The notes under the pieces: generated by a model | The model's input: the letters and a program-made list of their open reading frames with translations, nothing else | Told to the model about the DNA's origin: nothing | Database searches by the model: none | Translations under genes and position numbers: made by a program | In this document: in pieces, positions 26,039 to 36,574 of the stretch | How the letters are laid out: each line of letters starts with the position of its first letter | Numbering within the stretch: position 1 is the first letter of the stretch | Origin: Methanobrevibacter millerae | GTDB lineage: Archaea > Methanobacteriota > Methanobacteria > Methanobacteriales > Methanobacteriaceae | Direction of reading: 5' to 3' | Length of the DNA stretch: 64,000 nt | Assembly: GCA_015063005.1 (NCBI GenBank) | Contig: SUTF01000001.1 | Coordinates: 186,001-250,000, forward strand

Positions 26039-28027
26039 ATGGCAGAAGAAATAAGAGATAATAATGAAGAATTAAGGATAGGTGTTTACGTCTGTCACTG
26101 TGGTGTTAACGTCGGTGGAGTAGTAGACTGTCCTGATGTAGCTGAATACGCTAAGTCTTTACCTGGCGTAGTTCACGCAACCGATTACAAATACATGTGT
26201 TCCGACCCTGGTCAAGCTATGATCCAAGAGGACATTAAAGAGAAAAACTTGAACAGAGTTGTTGTAGCAGCTTGTTCCCCTCGTCTTCACGAACCTACTT
26301 TCCGTAGATGTGTAGAAGAAGCAGGATTAAACAAATTCTTATTTGAATTTGCTAACTTAAGAGAACAAGACTCCTGGGTACACATGAACGAACCAGAAGC
26401 AGCTACCGAAAAAGCAAAAGACTTAACCCGTATGGCAGTTGCAAAAGCTAGATTACTCGAACCTTTAGAAGCAACTAAAGTACCAGTAGATAACAAAGCA
26501 TTAGTTATCGGTGGTGGAGTAGCTGGTATCCAAACTGCATTAGACTTAGGTGACATGGGATTCAAAACCTACATGGTAGAAAGAAACCCAACCATTGGTG
26601 GACGTATGGGACAATTAGATAAAACATTCCCAACTCTCGACTGTTCAATGTGTATTTTAGCACCTAAGATGGTAGACTGTAACAAACACGAAAACATCGA
26701 ATTAATTTCTTACGCAGAAGTTAAAGAAGTAGACGGTTACATCGGAAACTTCAAAGTAACTGTAGAGAAAAAACCTAGATACGTAGACGAAGATTTATGT
26801 ACTGGATGTGGAGCATGTCAAGAAGCTTGTCCTATCGAAATACCTAACTACTACGACGAAGGTGTCGGTATGGTAAAAGCTGCATACATCCCATTCCCTC
26901 AAGCTGTACCATTATGCGCTACAATCGACAAAGACTACTGTATCGAATGTAACTTATGTGTACAAGCATGTGGACCAGACGCAATCGACCACAACCAACA
27001 ACCTCAAGAAATTGAATTAGAAGTTGGTACTATCGTTGCTGCAATCGGTTACGACCCATTCGACCCATCCGGAATTTACCAATACGGATACGGACGTTAC
27101 TCTAACGTAATTACCGCTATGGAAATCGAAAGGATGATCAACGCATCCGGTCCTACCGGTGGTCACGTAATCAAACCTTCCGACGGTATTGAACCAGAAC
27201 GTGTAGCATTCATCCACTGTGTCGGTTCCAGAGATGAACAAATCGGTAAACCATACTGTTCCAGAGTATGTTGTATGTACTCCATGAAAAACGCTCAATT
27301 ATGTATCGACCACGAACCTGATACCAAAGTAACCTGTTACTACATGGATATCCGTTCCTTCGGTAAAGGATACGAAGAGTTCTACAAAACATCTCAAGAA
27401 AAATACGGTATTGAATTCATCAGAGGTAAACCAGCACAAATCTTCGAAAACGACGACTTAACCTTAACCATCAGAGCAGAAGACACTTTACTCGGTAAAG
27501 TAACTGAATACACCTACGACTTAGTTGTATTAAGTGTTGGTCTCGAACACTCCGCAGGATCTGACGAACTCAGACAAACACTCGGTTTATCCAGATCTGC
27601 AGACGGATTCTACATGGAAGCTCACCCTAAACTCAGACCTGTTGACACCTTAACTGACGGTGTTTACATTGCTGGTGTAGCTCAAGGTCCTAAAGATATT
27701 CCTGACTCTGTTGCACAAGGTTCAGCTGCAGCATCCAGAGCAGCTATCCCTATGGCTAAAGGTCAAGTAGAAATCGAACCTATTGTCGCACGTACTGATG
27801 AAGTTATTTGTGGTGCTTGTGAAGTTTGTGTTGAATTATGTCCATACGGAGCTATTTCCATTGTTGGTGACGCTGGTTCCAACCACGCTGAAATCAACAC
27901 TGCATTATGTAAAGGATGCGGTACCTGTGTAGGTGCATGTCCTTCTGGTGCAATGGATCAACAACACTTCAAAACAGATCAAATTATGGCACAAATCAGT
28001 GCTGCTCTTGAAGACATAGGAAAATAG
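26039..28027 (+). CDS. hdrA: CoB-CoM heterodisulfide reductase subunit A (HdrA)
   Basis: HdrA is the flavin subunit of soluble HdrABC, which with the MvhADG hydrogenase splits electrons from H2 between ferredoxin and the CoM-S-S-CoB disulfide. I start at the ATG at 26039 ([10 protein letters not shown]), after AAGGTGA, giving 662 residues; an in-frame ATG at 26000 lies inside the leader. Seen: [10 protein letters not shown] near residue 19, the FAD motif [27 protein letters not shown] (the site that is selenocysteine in some methanogens is Cys, TGT, here), two internal ferredoxin clusters ([24 protein letters not shown]) and two at the C-terminus ([24 protein letters not shown]). hdrBC is not nearby, which is normal in this order. 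Codon choice (AAC, TAC, GAC, TTC) differs sharply from neighbours, as in highly expressed genes. Confidence 0.97.
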   Translation: MAEEIRDNNEELRIGVYVCHCGVNVGGVVDCPDVAEYAKSLPGVVHATDYKYMCSDPGQAMIQEDIKEKNLNRVVVAACSPRLHEPTFRRCVEEAGLNKFLFEFANLREQDSWVHMNEPEAATEKAKDLTRMAVAKARLLEPLEATKVPVDNKALVIGGGVAGIQTALDLGDMGFKTYMVERNPTIGGRMGQLDKTFPTLDCSMCILAPKMVDCNKHENIELISYAEVKEVDGYIGNFKVTVEKKPRYVDEDLCTGCGACQEACPIEIPNYYDEGVGMVKAAYIPFPQAVPLCATIDKDYCIECNLCVQACGPDAIDHNQQPQEIELEVGTIVAAIGYDPFDPSGIYQYGYGRYSNVITAMEIERMINASGPTGGHVIKPSDGIEPERVAFIHCVGSRDEQIGKPYCSRVCCMYSMKNAQLCIDHEPDTKVTCYYMDIRSFGKGYEEFYKTSQEKYGIEFIRGKPAQIFENDDLTLTIRAEDTLLGKVTEYTYDLVVLSVGLEHSAGSDELRQTLGLSRSADGFYMEAHPKLRPVDTLTDGVYIAGVAQGPKDIPDSVAQGSAAASRAAIPMAKGQVEIEPIVARTDEVICGACEVCVELCPYGAISIVGDAGSNHAEINTALCKGCGTCVGACPSGAMDQQHFKTDQIMAQISAALEDIGK

Positions 28028-28030
28028 ATT

Positions 28031-28080
28031 TAGAGATTTTTAATCTCTATTTCTTTTTTTACTTTTTTTACAAACTTTTT
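28031..28080 (+). terminator. Hairpin plus T-run terminator after hdrA
   Basis: TAGAGAT-TTTTA-ATCTCTA (28031-28049) is a perfect 7-bp stem followed by three T-runs up to 28080. It looks like an intrinsic terminator, fitting for a strongly transcribed gene. Confidence 0.6.
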
Positions 28081-28086
28081 TATACA
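28077..28086 (+). promoter_or_regulatory. TATA box giving a leaderless transcript of the MFS permease
   Basis: TTTTATACAA has its centre 28 bp before the ATG at 28109 and no ribosome-binding site follows, so the mRNA probably starts at the ATG. Confidence 0.45.
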
Positions 28087-28108
28087 ATTTAAACTATAAC
28101 TAATTTTA

Positions 28109-29269
28109 ATGAGAAATAATCCAAAACTACTTCTTTATATACTGATGCTTTCGTCTTTAGGCATTAACACTCCATTAAGTATCATTGGAATTATTTCAGA
28201 AATTTCACAATTTTTCAATACATCCATAGCAATTTCAGGATTGTATGTAAGTTCATTTACATTCACCATTGCGATTTTCGGATTGTTCACTCCAATGATT
28301 TTTTCCAGATTTGAAAGAAAAACTACATTTGTCAGTATTTTATCAATTTTTGCAGTATCTAATTTTATTATCATGTTTACAAATGATATTTTAGTTGCTT
28401 CATTCTTTAGAATATTATCTGCAGCATTCTATCCTGCTTTCATTTCCATTGCATTAACAGTTTGTGAGGAGATTGCTCCTGAAGGTGAAAAGCAGGATTA
28501 TATTACAAGAATATTGCTTGGCATATCTGTTGGAAGCATTGTTGGCTTGCCAATCACAACAGCTTTAGGTACGATTTTTGGATATCAAATTGCAATGTCC
28601 TGGATTTTTGCATTTAATTTCTTAACATTGCTTTTGATTATATTATTTTTCCCAAGAATTCCTGGTAAGTATGAAAATAATGAACTGCCATTTTCAGCTT
28701 TAAAGTCTAGGGAATTTATTTTGGCTTCATTAGGAATCATCATGATGCCGATTGGTGCCAGCATAGTCTATAATTACCTTCCATACTTCTTACAGAATGT
28801 TTCTCACATTTACACTTATAAATTAAGCGTGTTCCTTTTCATTTATGGACTATTTTCCATTTTCGGAACATGGCTGGGTGGAAAGTTAATAGTCATAAAC
28901 GATAAGATTACACTGATTGTTTTCCAAATTGTATGTGCTCTAGTTTTTGTTTCATTATACTTTTCAGCCGACTATCTGATTTTGGTTTTGATATTAATTT
29001 TAATATTCGGCATATTGGACGGCATGGGATACAATCTTATACAGTATATTGAAACTTCAGTGCTTTCAGATAATCTGGAACTTGCCAATGGAATATTTTT
29101 AAGCATATTAAATGGTGGAATTGCTATAGGTATTGCAATTGGAGGATTTTTGGTCGATGGATTAGGAGTTATGTCAATTTTTGTATTCGGTACAATATTT
29201 TTAATTTTAGCATTGGTTCTTCTTTTTTACATGATATATATTTTAAAAATTAACTTAAAATATAGTTAA
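28109..29269 (+). CDS. MFS transporter, 12 TM (DHA1/AraJ-like)
   Basis: A 386-residue major facilitator with about 12 membrane helices. The loop after helix 2 carries a weak form of the MFS signature (LFTPMIFSRFERKT). Helix 4 and 5 regions (ILSAAFYPAFISIAL, GISVGSIVGLPITTALG) match the pattern of sugar- or drug-efflux members related to AraJ. The second half starts near SREFILASLGIIM. The substrate cannot be told. It is transcribed alone between strong hdrA and glyA signals. Confidence 0.85.
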   Translation: MRNNPKLLLYILMLSSLGINTPLSIIGIISEISQFFNTSIAISGLYVSSFTFTIAIFGLFTPMIFSRFERKTTFVSILSIFAVSNFIIMFTNDILVASFFRILSAAFYPAFISIALTVCEEIAPEGEKQDYITRILLGISVGSIVGLPITTALGTIFGYQIAMSWIFAFNFLTLLLIILFFPRIPGKYENNELPFSALKSREFILASLGIIMMPIGASIVYNYLPYFLQNVSHIYTYKLSVFLFIYGLFSIFGTWLGGKLIVINDKITLIVFQIVCALVFVSLYFSADYLILVLILILIFGILDGMGYNLIQYIETSVLSDNLELANGIFLSILNGGIAIGIAIGGFLVDGLGVMSIFVFGTIFLILALVLLFYMIYILKINLKYS

Positions 29270-29351
29270 AAATGCATTTTTTCATAAATCTTATATTAGA
29301 TTATAAACATAACTTATATCATAATTTTTAATTTAATTTTAGGTGTAGTAA

Positions 29352-30620
29352 ATGACTAATTATCATGACGAAATTTTAAAATTTGAAGAAATTGCAAAAG
29401 AACATACTCAATATATGAGAAACAGTATTAATTTAATTGCTTCTGAAAATGTAACCAGTGTAGAAGTTACTGAAGCTTTAGCTACTGATTTTGCACACAG
29501 ATATGCGGAAGGTCAAGCTTTTCAAAGATTTTACGAAGGATGCCAATATGTTGACCAAGTAGAAGACATGACCAAAAAGCTTTCATGTAAAGTTTATGAT
29601 TGTGACTATGCAAACGTTCAACCTGTTTCAGGTGTAACTGCAAATCTAGCAGCATTCTTTGGATTTGCTAAACCTGGTGATAAAGTTATGGCTTTAGAAG
29701 TTCCTTCCGGAGGACATATTTCTCACGCTGATGTAAGTGCAGCAGGTATCCGTGGATTAAAAACTGTTTTCCATCCATTAAACAAGAATATCATGAACAT
29801 TGACATTGATGCAATGAACAAAAAAATCCTCGAAGAAAAACCAAAAATAGTCTTATTCGGGGGAAGTTTATTCTTATTCCCACACCCAATTAAAGAAGCT
29901 CGTGAAGCAGCTGATGAAGTTGGAGCAACTATCATGTATGATGGGGCTCACGTATTAGGTCTTATTGCAGGAGGTCAATTCCAACAACCTCTTAAAGAAG
30001 GAGCAGACGTAATGATGGGAAGTACCCACAAAACATTCCCTGGTCCACAAGGAGGAATTATCCTTTCACACAAAGAAAATGAAGAGTTAATTGACAATGC
30101 AGTATTCCCTGGTGTTGTAAGTAACCACCATTTACACCACTTGCTTGGATTAGGTATTGCAACCGCTGAAATGTTAGAGTTTGGTGAAGCTTATGCTAAA
30201 CAAACCATTAAAAACGCTCAAGCTTTAGGTCAGGCAATGTATGAATTAGGATTTGATGTATTATGTGAAGATCAAGGATTCACACAATCACACCAAATCG
30301 CTGTTGATTTAAGCGCTATCAGATCAGCATCAGATATTGCAAAAGAATTAGCAGACAACAATGTTATCTTAAACAAAAACCTTTTGCCTGGTGATGACAG
30401 GGACAATTCCGATAACCCATCAGGTATCAGAATAGGTACTCAAGAAATTACAAGAAGAGGTCTAAAAGAAAAAGAAATGTCTGAAGTTGCTGAATTCATT
30501 AAACGTGTAGCAGTAGATAAAGAAGACATCGCTGATGAAGTTGCAGAATTCATGAACCAATACGTAACTTTGGATTATGCATTCTCAGACAAAGATGCTT
30601 ATCAATATCATGCATTATAG
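29352..30620 (+). CDS. glyA: Serine hydroxymethyltransferase (archaeal, tetrahydromethanopterin-linked)
   Basis: This 422-residue PLP enzyme converts serine and glycine, moving the one-carbon unit to the pterin carrier; in methanogens of this order the carrier is tetrahydromethanopterin, which is family knowledge. Seen: [11 protein letters not shown] near residue 27, [30 protein letters not shown], the PLP-binding lysine in [13 protein letters not shown] near residue 227, and [17 protein letters not shown] close to the end. Length is normal for the archaeal form. AGGTG precedes the ATG. A dihydromethanopterin-reductase-like gene starts 6 bp later, suggesting a shared link to the same cofactor. 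Confidence 0.96.
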   Translation: MTNYHDEILKFEEIAKEHTQYMRNSINLIASENVTSVEVTEALATDFAHRYAEGQAFQRFYEGCQYVDQVEDMTKKLSCKVYDCDYANVQPVSGVTANLAAFFGFAKPGDKVMALEVPSGGHISHADVSAAGIRGLKTVFHPLNKNIMNIDIDAMNKKILEEKPKIVLFGGSLFLFPHPIKEAREAADEVGATIMYDGAHVLGLIAGGQFQQPLKEGADVMMGSTHKTFPGPQGGIILSHKENEELIDNAVFPGVVSNHHLHHLLGLGIATAEMLEFGEAYAKQTIKNAQALGQAMYELGFDVLCEDQGFTQSHQIAVDLSAIRSASDIAKELADNNVILNKNLLPGDDRDNSDNPSGIRIGTQEITRRGLKEKEMSEVAEFIKRVAVDKEDIADEVAEFMNQYVTLDYAFSDKDAYQYHAL

Positions 30621-30626
30621 ATTACT

Positions 30627-31319
30627 ATGAGAATAGGGTTTGCTTTCACGGGTGCAGGTCATTTACTAAATGAATCTGTTCAAGTAGCTGAAAAATTAGC
30701 TAAAGACCATGAAGTAACAATATTCCTTTCAGGTGCTGCTGAAGAGGTATTGAAAATGTATGGCCTTTACGAAAGGGTCACCAGATTGACTGGGGGCAAA
30801 TATAGGGAACTTGCTACAGATTCCAACCAAAAATTTTCATATCCAATTACAGGCAGACTCTCTCTAGGTAAATATGATTTATTAATAGTCTCTCCCGCAA
30901 CTGCCAACACTGTCTCTAAAATCGTTTATGGCATTGCAGATACTTTGGTGACAAATGCTGTTGCTCAAGCCGGAAAAGGGGCTGTTAAGACATTTATGGT
31001 TCCTGTAGATATTCATCCCGGACCAATTGACACTGTTCTTCCTTCCAAAATGGAAGCTAGCAAATGTCAAAATTGTGATGATTGCATTGCTGCACTTGTT
31101 TGTCCTGAAGGTGCAATAATTCCGCATGATGAAATTGATTTGACAAAATGTGTGGGCTGTGGACAGTGCCGAAACTCCTGTCCTTATGACGCAATTTCAG
31201 AAGGAAAAATTATTACAATTTATATGAGGGACATTGATATTGAAAATACGAAAAAATTATCCCAAATAGATGATATCCAAATATTTGAAAATCCGGAAGA
31301 TATTTTAGATTTCATCTAA
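30627..31319 (+). CDS. Archaeoflavoprotein-ferredoxin fusion, DmrX-like dihydromethanopterin reductase candidate
   Basis: The 230-residue protein has an N-terminal flavoprotein domain (IGFAFTGAGHLLNESVQVAE; LIVSPATANTVSKIVYG, the FMN-binding loop) and two C-terminal 4Fe-4S clusters (CQNCDDCIAALVCPEGAI and CVGCGQCRNSCPYDAI, residues about 149-192). This domain order is that of the MJ0208-type archaeoflavoproteins, whose Methanosarcina relative DmrX reduces dihydromethanopterin. It lies 6 bp after glyA, whose pterin partner is the same cofactor, so the assignment is supported by context. Its exact reaction here is inferred. The 3' end overlaps the opposing DUF192 gene by 15 bp. Confidence 0.8.
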   Translation: MRIGFAFTGAGHLLNESVQVAEKLAKDHEVTIFLSGAAEEVLKMYGLYERVTRLTGGKYRELATDSNQKFSYPITGRLSLGKYDLLIVSPATANTVSKIVYGIADTLVTNAVAQAGKGAVKTFMVPVDIHPGPIDTVLPSKMEASKCQNCDDCIAALVCPEGAIIPHDEIDLTKCVGCGQCRNSCPYDAISEGKIITIYMRDIDIENTKKLSQIDDIQIFENPEDILDFI

Positions 31320-31604
31320 ATTCAATTTTTCTCCTTTTTTTAAATTTAACTCATTTTCCTTAGTTTCTAATAAATATTTTGCTTTTTTTGATGGTTTGTA
31401 GAATTTCCATGGTTTTAGTGTAGCTTTTTCAAAAATAATTTTATTTTCATCCAAAAAATAAACATCGATATTAAATCTCATAAAGCAGGTATGTATACTT
31501 GATCCATATTTTAAAATAAATAATAATCCATAATCAATATTCTTTTTAAACATCAGTCCTGTTAATCTTTTGAAAAAAGTATCTGCATATTTTATTTTAA
31601 TCAT
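31305..31604 (-). CDS. DUF192 family protein
   Basis: A small 99-residue protein of the DUF192 family. Seen: the N-terminal LTGLMFKKN (family pattern R-h-x-G-LM-f-r), LLFILKYGSSIHTCFMRFNIDVYFLDENK, which is the family's central H-T-x-x-M-x-h-x-h-D motif (HTCFMRFNID), and a C-terminal GEKL turn. The biochemical role of DUF192 is unknown. There is no signal peptide here. It follows the DsbA-like gene on the same strand after 69 bp, and its end overlaps the end of the convergent flavoprotein gene. Confidence 0.85.
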   Translation of the reverse strand: MIKIKYADTFFKRLTGLMFKKNIDYGLLFILKYGSSIHTCFMRFNIDVYFLDENKIIFEKATLKPWKFYKPSKKAKYLLETKENELNLKKGEKLNLDEI

Positions 31605-31673
31605 GGATTATAGCTTTGTGAAACCCAATAATAAATTTAACTCATTTTTAAAAGCAATATTGCCTCAGAAAAG

Positions 31674-32348
31674 TTATTCTAACTTATTTTCAATATCTCC
31701 GGTATTTAAATCTTTTAGGGCATTTATGAATCCTTCTGTTGTCAATGCACCGGGTATCGCTAAGGTCTGCTCTCCCTTTTCAATGAAATAACATGGAACC
31801 GCATAAACGCCATTGAACTTGCCGTCCTCTTCATCTATTTGGACTTCCACCTGAAACATGTTGCTTTTGAGCATTTCCCTAATTTCTGTTTCATCTAGTC
31901 CCGCAGATATTCCAACTTCAACTAAAACCTCTTCGTCGGATAATGTTTTTCCTTCACATAGGAATGCATTTGATAATCCTTCGACAATATCCTCAAACAT
32001 TTTTTCATCATTTTTACTTAAAGCTAGCTTTGCTAATCTGTGAGCATTTCTTGAAGATGTTATTTTGCTGTGGGAATAATCATAGTTTAAGCCTTCCTGT
32101 CTTCCAATTTCATCAATTTCTTTGAGTTCATCTATAGCCTCAAACTCAGGAATCCCATATTTTCTAGCATAATGGTTGACCATAGGTGTTGCCTCAATAG
32201 AACTCACTTCCGGCTCAAGTTCAAAAGATTTCATTTCCATTTTTACTTCTAATCCTAACTCATTAATTGCTTTTTTAAGTCGAGTATTTCCAATATAGCA
32301 ATATGGGCAGTTAAAATCACTCCAATATATTATTTTCATATTTTTCAT
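31674..32348 (-). CDS. DsbA-family (FrnE-like) thiol oxidoreductase
   Basis: A 224-residue cytoplasmic thioredoxin-fold protein. The first strand is followed by the redox motif C-P-Y-C (SDFNCPYCYIGNTRL, residues about 12-26), then a long helical insertion (IDELKEIDEIGRQEG; the ITSSRNAHRLAKLAL stretch is typical of FrnE) and the cis-Pro region (GVYAVPCYFIEKGE) before the last helix. FrnE relatives act in disulfide exchange or oxidative-stress defence; there is no signal peptide, so the role is intracellular. The first ATG (32348) and the one at 32339 are equally good; no clear ribosome-binding site precedes either. Confidence 0.85.
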   Translation of the reverse strand: MKNMKIIYWSDFNCPYCYIGNTRLKKAINELGLEVKMEMKSFELEPEVSSIEATPMVNHYARKYGIPEFEAIDELKEIDEIGRQEGLNYDYSHSKITSSRNAHRLAKLALSKNDEKMFEDIVEGLSNAFLCEGKTLSDEEVLVEVGISAGLDETEIREMLKSNMFQVEVQIDEEDGKFNGVYAVPCYFIEKGEQTLAIPGALTTEGFINALKDLNTGDIENKLE

Positions 32349-32508
32349 TTTTGTTGTTTTATTGTTAAATATTTTTTTTAATTTGAAGTGTGTAGATATT
32401 TATTTGTACTGGTGCTCAAAATAGGCACATTTATATAATTGATATATATATATTAAATGTAATTAATTTTTTCCAAGTTATGTTTTCAATAACTAATGGG
32501 GGTTAAAT

Positions 32509-32997
32509 ATGAAAAAGATAATAATGGTTTTGTTGATGTTAGTATTATCACTATTAATCATTTCGGTAGGCTATTCTATTCTTAATGATGGCAATCATGA
32601 TATTAACGCAACATTAAAAGATAATGCTTCAAGTAATTTATCAAATGTTAGTTCAAATGAGGAATTATCCAAAAATTTGACTGAAACAAATGTTATAGAT
32701 GCAAATGATGATATTTTTAAAACTTCAAATCAAAAGGCATTAACTAAAACAAATAGTGCTTTTGTATTTAAAAGTTTAGATTTAAAGAATTTAACTAAAA
32801 CAAAGGTTTCTATTTCAAATGATACTTCTGAAGGGTATGTCATGATTCCTGGAGTTGCATATCCAGTAAAATCTTCAGACATAGGGGATGACGGTAGAAT
32901 AATAGTAAGAATGCCGGATTCTGGACAAAATAATATTAATATTGGCTCTTCCCAAAATGTTTTCTCTGAAGATAATTCATTAAATGCTTCTATTTAA
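32509..32997 (+). CDS. Secreted or membrane-anchored hypothetical protein
   Basis: I do not recognise this 162-residue protein. It starts with two lysines and a 20-residue hydrophobic segment (IIMVLLMLVLSLLIISVGYS), a signal peptide or uncleaved anchor. The rest is Asn/Ser/Thr-rich with several N-x-S/T sequons (NATL, NASS, NLSN, NVSS), like a surface protein. Short repeats occur: NLTETN, ALTKTN, NLTKTK. A folded core may lie at residues 105-150 (GYVMIPGVAYPVKSSDIGDDGRI). A GGGGGTT ribosome-binding site and a TATA box near 32430 support expression. It stands alone between opposite-strand genes and the ileS group. Confidence 0.7.
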   Translation: MKKIIMVLLMLVLSLLIISVGYSILNDGNHDINATLKDNASSNLSNVSSNEELSKNLTETNVIDANDDIFKTSNQKALTKTNSAFVFKSLDLKNLTKTKVSISNDTSEGYVMIPGVAYPVKSSDIGDDGRIIVRMPDSGQNNINIGSSQNVFSEDNSLNASI

Positions 32998-33324
32998 GTT
33001 AACTTGTTTTCCATGAGTTCTCCGGCTTTGCCGGGGGTCATGATTCTATTTTGACATGTCTTCTTGTGATGTTGTAGAAATATCATTGCTTTTGAAGGAA
33101 ATATGTTTTTTTGTATTACTTATTAACCTGAAATTCATGGAATTTTTTTTAAAAAATTTAATTTGTCTATAATTTTTGGCCAAGACTTTTTTTAAGGACT
33201 TAATTTAGTGTTTTCATTTTAAATCTTTTTAATTTTTAAAATTTTCAATGATTGTAATAAACTTTATTTATTATCTAAAACAAAAAGATACATATTATAA
33301 ATTATTAATTTTTGAGGAGTTACA
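32998..33324. other. 327-bp intergenic region upstream of ileS
   Basis: No gene is visible. The first 45 bp hold a long GC-rich stem-loop (listed separately). The remainder is AT-rich, with a probable TATA box near 33295 and a GAGGAG ribosome-binding site for ileS. I looked for an RNA gene or T-box-like leader and saw none. Confidence 0.4.
33012..33042 (+). terminator. GC-rich stem-loop after the hypothetical secreted protein
   Basis: The core CCGGC-TTT-GCCGG (33022-33034) is extended by outer pairs CATGA/TCATG (33012-33016 with 33038-33042). It begins 15 bp after a stop codon in very AT-rich DNA. A terminator is the simplest reading; no long T-run follows directly, so a small structured RNA or repeat element is possible. 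Confidence 0.45.
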
Positions 33325-36300
33325 ATGCCAATTAAAGAGGCAGATAAATCATACGATCATGATAAAATAGAAAAAAAGGTTCAAAAATTCTGGAATGAAT
33401 ATGAAACTTTTAAAAAAGTCAATGAACTTAGAGCAAATGGTCCTAGATACTCATTTTTGGACGGTCCACCTTACTGTAGTGGAAGAATACATTTAGGTAC
33501 TGCTTGGAACAAGACAATTAAAGATACATACTTACGTTTCAAATCCATGAATGGATTTAGCCTAAGACGCCAGGCAGGATGGGATATGCATGGACTTCCG
33601 ATTGAAAACAAAGTGGAGCACTTAATGGATATCCAGTCCAAACAGGATATTGAAGAAAAGATTGGAATAGCTGCTTTTGTAGATAAATGTAGGGAATTTG
33701 CTATGGAAAACAAGGTTGCAATGGAAGAGCAATTTGATCAATTAGGTGTTTGGATGGATTGGGATGACCCATACATGACCCTGGATCCAAAATATATGGA
33801 ATCTTCATGGTGGACACTTAAAAGAGCAAATGAACAGGATTTGCTTGTCAACGATCAAAGAGTAATCAGCTGGTGTCCTCACTGCGGAACAGCTCTTGCA
33901 GCTGCAGAAATAGAATATGAGGAAAAAGTCGACCCTTCCATATTCATTAAATTCCCAGTAACCGGTGAAGAAAATACCTATTTCCTTGTTTGGACAACCA
34001 CTCCATGGACATTGCCTGCAAACCTTGCAATCTGTGTAAATCCAGAATTTGATTATGTTTACGTTTCAAAAGATGGCGAAACCTACATTTTGGCTGAAAA
34101 CTTGATGGAAGATGTTTTAGGAAAACAAATTAAAATCCATAAAACAAAAATCCCTGCTGAAAATGAGGATGAAGAAGATAAAGTCATCGAAGAAAAAGAA
34201 ATAATGTATGAAGTCATAAAAACCGTAAAAGGCGAAGATTTAGTTGGAATGAATTACGATTACATTTTAGCAGATGAAATTCCAAAACAAATGGAATTTG
34301 ATTCAGAAATTGAAAAGGTTCACACAATATTGCCAGGAGACCATGTGGAACTCGGTGAAGGTACTGGTTTAGTACATACCGCACCAGGACACGGTCCTGA
34401 CGACTTTGAAGTAGGTCAAGCTAATGGACTTCCAATATTCTGTCCTGTAGGTGAAGACGGATGCTTCACAAAAGATGCAGGTAAATACGATGGAAAATTC
34501 ACTAAAGAAGAAAATCAACAAATCATCGAAGACTTGCAAGCTAAAAACCTAATGTACAGAGTGGAAACCATTGAGCACAGATACGGAGTATGCTGGAGAT
34601 GTAAAACTCCAATCATATATCGTGCAACCAAACAATGGTTCTTGAAAGTCACTGAAATCAAACAGCAAATGTTGGATGAAATTGCAAAAGTCGAATGGGT
34701 ACCTAAATGGGCTGGAGAAGGCAGGTTCCATGATTGGGTAGATAATGCACGTGACTGGACAATTTCAAGACAAAGATACTGGGGTATTCCAATTCCTATA
34801 TGGGAATGTCCTGATTGTGGCGAGTTAAAGGTAATCGGTTCACTTGATGAGCTTAAATCCGAAGCATTAAATGAAATCAATGTAGGGGATGCTGAACTTA
34901 TCCACAGGCCATATGTTGATGAAGTTGAAGTAAAATGTGACTGTTGTGGAAAGGCCATAAAAAGAATTCCTGATGTATTGGATGTATGGATTGACTCAGG
35001 TGTAGCTGGATGGGCTTCACTTTATTATCCTGAAGAAAAAGAAAAATTCGAAGACTGGTATCCATATGATTTCATTACAGAAGGCCATGACCAAACTAGA
35101 GGATGGTTCTATTCCCAACTCGGAACAGGAGTAATTTCAATGGGCAGAAGTCCATATCAAAAAGTATTAATGCACGGATTTGTATTAGATGAAAAGGGAA
35201 ATAAAATGTCCAAATCATTAGGTAATGTAGTATCTCCTGAAGAGGTAATTGAAAAATATGGTGCAGATGTTTTAAGATTCTATCTATTATGGGCTTCAAA
35301 GCCATGGGATGACTTGAAGTTCGTATGGGATGAACTCCTAAACATCAACAAGATGTTTAATATCTTATGGAATGTTTATGTATTTTCAACAACCTATATG
35401 TCTTTAGACAACTTCAACCCAATGGAAATAACTGAAGATGACATTATCTTAAGGCCTGAAGATAAATGGATTATATCTAAAGCCAATACTCTTGTAAAAG
35501 AAGTTGCAAAAGATTTTGATAAACTATTCTTCCATAAGGCAACAAGAAAAATTAATAATTTCATTTTAGAAGATTTAAGCCGTTGGTATGTAAGACTCAT
35601 TCGTGGAAGAACTTGGGTTGAAAGCGATGATCCGGATAAATTAGGTGCATATTACAGTTTATACACAGCACTCACCAAACTAATCTTTGTATTATGTCCT
35701 ATTGCTCCTCATGTGTCTGAAGAAATCTATGAAAATCTTGTAAAAGGCGTTAATCCTGACGCACCTGAAAGCATTCACATGAATGACTGGGGTTATGATG
35801 AAGATGCAATTGACGAAGAGTTAGAAAGCAAGATGGATGTCGTGCGTGAAGTGATTGATGCATCCATAAGGGCACGTGATATTGCACAATACAAACTAAG
35901 ATGGCCTGTTTCTGATATTACTGTAGTATCTCAAGATGAAAATGTTTTAAAAGCTATTGAAGAGCTAACAGATATTATTAAAGACCAATCCAATACAAAA
36001 GATGTTTTATGTGCCAGTGAATTTGAAAAATTATCATTCAATGCAAAACCTAACCTCAAGACTTTAGGTCCAAGACTTAAAGGAGACATGGGAAAAGTAA
36101 TGGGTGCATTAAAACAAGGTGACGGTAATCAAATCAAAGCGGACCTTGAAGCTAATGGAAGCATAACCATTGAAGGTCATGAATTATCCGCTGATGATGT
36201 ATTATTTGACTCAGAACTTCCAGATGATTTTGTTTCATCAGAGTTTGAAGGAGGAAACGTATTTGTAAATACAAACATCACTCCTGAAATCAAACAGGAA

Positions 36301-36564
36301 GCTATGGCTCGTGAACTTATAAGAAGGGTTCAGGACATGAGAAAAGACATGGACTTGGATGTGGAAGCAAACATTGACGTTTGTGTTGAAACAACATCCG
36401 AATTTAAAGATTTAATAACTCCTCAATCTGAAGTTATTTCTCATGAAGTCAGGGCAAAAAGCTTAACGATTGTCGATAGTGAACTTTGCGATAAAGACAG
36501 TGATTATGAAAAAGAATGGGATATAGAAGGCGAAAAAGTAGTCATATCCATAAAAAATATTTAA
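33325..36564 (+). CDS. ileS: Isoleucyl-tRNA synthetase
   Basis: This class I synthetase charges tRNA-Ile. The 1079 residues show the HIGH-type motif as [11 protein letters not shown] near residue 52, the CP1 editing domain with [14 protein letters not shown] and [25 protein letters not shown] and [16 protein letters not shown], the KMSKS motif near residue 627, a helical anticodon-binding domain, and a C-terminal extension typical of the long archaeal/eukaryotic type. CPHCGT, CWRC, CPDCG and CDCCGK indicate zinc sites. The ATG follows GAGGAG. purL follows after about 10 bp, so a shared transcript is likely. Confidence 0.97.
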   Translation: MPIKEADKSYDHDKIEKKVQKFWNEYETFKKVNELRANGPRYSFLDGPPYCSGRIHLGTAWNKTIKDTYLRFKSMNGFSLRRQAGWDMHGLPIENKVEHLMDIQSKQDIEEKIGIAAFVDKCREFAMENKVAMEEQFDQLGVWMDWDDPYMTLDPKYMESSWWTLKRANEQDLLVNDQRVISWCPHCGTALAAAEIEYEEKVDPSIFIKFPVTGEENTYFLVWTTTPWTLPANLAICVNPEFDYVYVSKDGETYILAENLMEDVLGKQIKIHKTKIPAENEDEEDKVIEEKEIMYEVIKTVKGEDLVGMNYDYILADEIPKQMEFDSEIEKVHTILPGDHVELGEGTGLVHTAPGHGPDDFEVGQANGLPIFCPVGEDGCFTKDAGKYDGKFTKEENQQIIEDLQAKNLMYRVETIEHRYGVCWRCKTPIIYRATKQWFLKVTEIKQQMLDEIAKVEWVPKWAGEGRFHDWVDNARDWTISRQRYWGIPIPIWECPDCGELKVIGSLDELKSEALNEINVGDAELIHRPYVDEVEVKCDCCGKAIKRIPDVLDVWIDSGVAGWASLYYPEEKEKFEDWYPYDFITEGHDQTRGWFYSQLGTGVISMGRSPYQKVLMHGFVLDEKGNKMSKSLGNVVSPEEVIEKYGADVLRFYLLWASKPWDDLKFVWDELLNINKMFNILWNVYVFSTTYMSLDNFNPMEITEDDIILRPEDKWIISKANTLVKEVAKDFDKLFFHKATRKINNFILEDLSRWYVRLIRGRTWVESDDPDKLGAYYSLYTALTKLIFVLCPIAPHVSEEIYENLVKGVNPDAPESIHMNDWGYDEDAIDEELESKMDVVREVIDASIRARDIAQYKLRWPVSDITVVSQDENVLKAIEELTDIIKDQSNTKDVLCASEFEKLSFNAKPNLKTLGPRLKGDMGKVMGALKQGDGNQIKADLEANGSITIEGHELSADDVLFDSELPDDFVSSEFEGGNVFVNTNITPEIKQEAMARELIRRVQDMRKDMDLDVEANIDVCVETTSEFKDLITPQSEVISHEVRAKSLTIVDSELCDKDSDYEKEWDIEGEKVVISIKNI

Positions 36565-36574
36565 GGTGTTTAAA

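Noticed and set aside
26640..26680. Selenocysteine in HdrA
   Set aside because: The position in [11 protein letters not shown] is encoded by TGT codons; no in-frame TGA occurs.
32998..33324. T-box or other amino-acid-sensing leader before ileS
   Set aside because: No T-box core, specifier loop or antiterminator is visible, and T-boxes are not known in archaea.
36566..36574. GTG at 36566 as purL start
   Set aside because: It is part of the AAGGTG ribosome-binding site for the ATG at 36575.
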